NCBI RefSeq assembly: GCF_030169785.1
Contig: NZ_CP125854.1
Location: forward strand, 806,001-870,000
Direction of reading: 5' to 3'
Origin: Bdellovibrio sp. 22V
GTDB taxonomy: Bacteria; Bdellovibrionota; Bdellovibrionia; Bdellovibrionales; Bdellovibrionaceae
Length of the DNA stretch: 64,000 nucleotides
In this document: piece after piece, positions 63,970-64,000 of the stretch
Layout: every line of letters begins with the position of its first letter
Position numbering within the stretch: the first letter of the stretch is position 1
Made by a program: the position numbers and the translations under genes
The notes under the pieces: generated by a model
Told to the model about the DNA's origin: nothing
What the model saw: only the letters and a program-made list of their open reading frames with translations
Databases searched by the model: none

Positions 63970-64000
63970 AATCTATCACGAGGTCCTTAAGAATCACTGA

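Overview
The window looks like the replication-origin region of a Bdellovibrio-like predatory bacterium (phylum Bdellovibrionota). This is inferred from gene order and protein character, not from a database search. The gene set is Gram-negative: outer-membrane lipoproteins, a beta-barrel protein, Tat translocase, complex I and F1Fo ATP synthase. The dnaA-dnaN-recF-gyrB-gyrA block is divergent from rpmH-rnpA-yidD-yidC-khpB-mnmE-mnmG-rsmG-parA-parB, and the parS sites are of the TGTTCCACGTGGAACA type. No tRNA, rRNA, CRISPR array, transposase or phage gene was seen, and no gene-free stretch exceeds 300 bases.

Layout. (1) 1-8523, minus strand: replication block gyrA (cut by the window edge), gyrB, recF, dnaN, dnaA. 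The dnaN-dnaA gap holds a textbook-like origin: AT-rich stretch, five TAG DnaA-trios, a GC cluster and several DnaA boxes. (2) 8708-18519, plus strand: rpmH, rnpA, yidD, yidC, khpB, the tRNA-wobble genes mnmE and mnmG, and rsmG. Then come two parS sites bracketing a small lipoprotein gene, parA, parB and a bactofilin gene overlapping parB. (3) 18614-24473: ATP synthase genes b', b, delta, alpha, gamma, beta, epsilon, without subunits a and c. (4) 24476-30771: an exported GH3 (NagZ-like) hexosaminidase, an outer-membrane barrel with an acidic Pro-rich linker, and mfd. (5) 30892-38247: complex I membrane subunits nuoA-H-J-K-L-M-N. (6) 38319-44774: MoxR ATPase, DUF58 protein and transglutaminase operon, a patatin-like lipase, an unknown HTH/coiled-coil protein and an exported L,D-transpeptidase. 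(7) 44917-51619, minus strand: lon, two tandem DksA-family genes (one without its zinc cysteines), an LpoA-like lipoprotein, a class B DnaJ and GrpE. (8) 51701-64000: hemW, an M16 protease, a secreted HEYGH metalloprotease, an unknown 211-aa protein, tatB-tatC, two exported proteins, and a biotin-dependent acyl-CoA carboxylase operon.

Genes work together in blocks: origin firing and segregation (dnaA, oriC, parABS, possibly bactofilin), membrane protein insertion (yidD/yidC), energy conservation (atp, nuo), cell-wall and envelope remodelling (GH3, L,D-transpeptidase, LpoA-like, M16, metalloprotease), and proteostasis with stringent-type control (grpE, dnaJ, dksA pair, lon). The most notable non-coding signals are the origin module, the parS pair, an inverted repeat over the nuo promoter, a hairpin over the pccB ribosome binding site, and a dispersed GGTGCC/GGTACC palindromic repeat family. 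The strongest protein-level oddity is the DksA pair.
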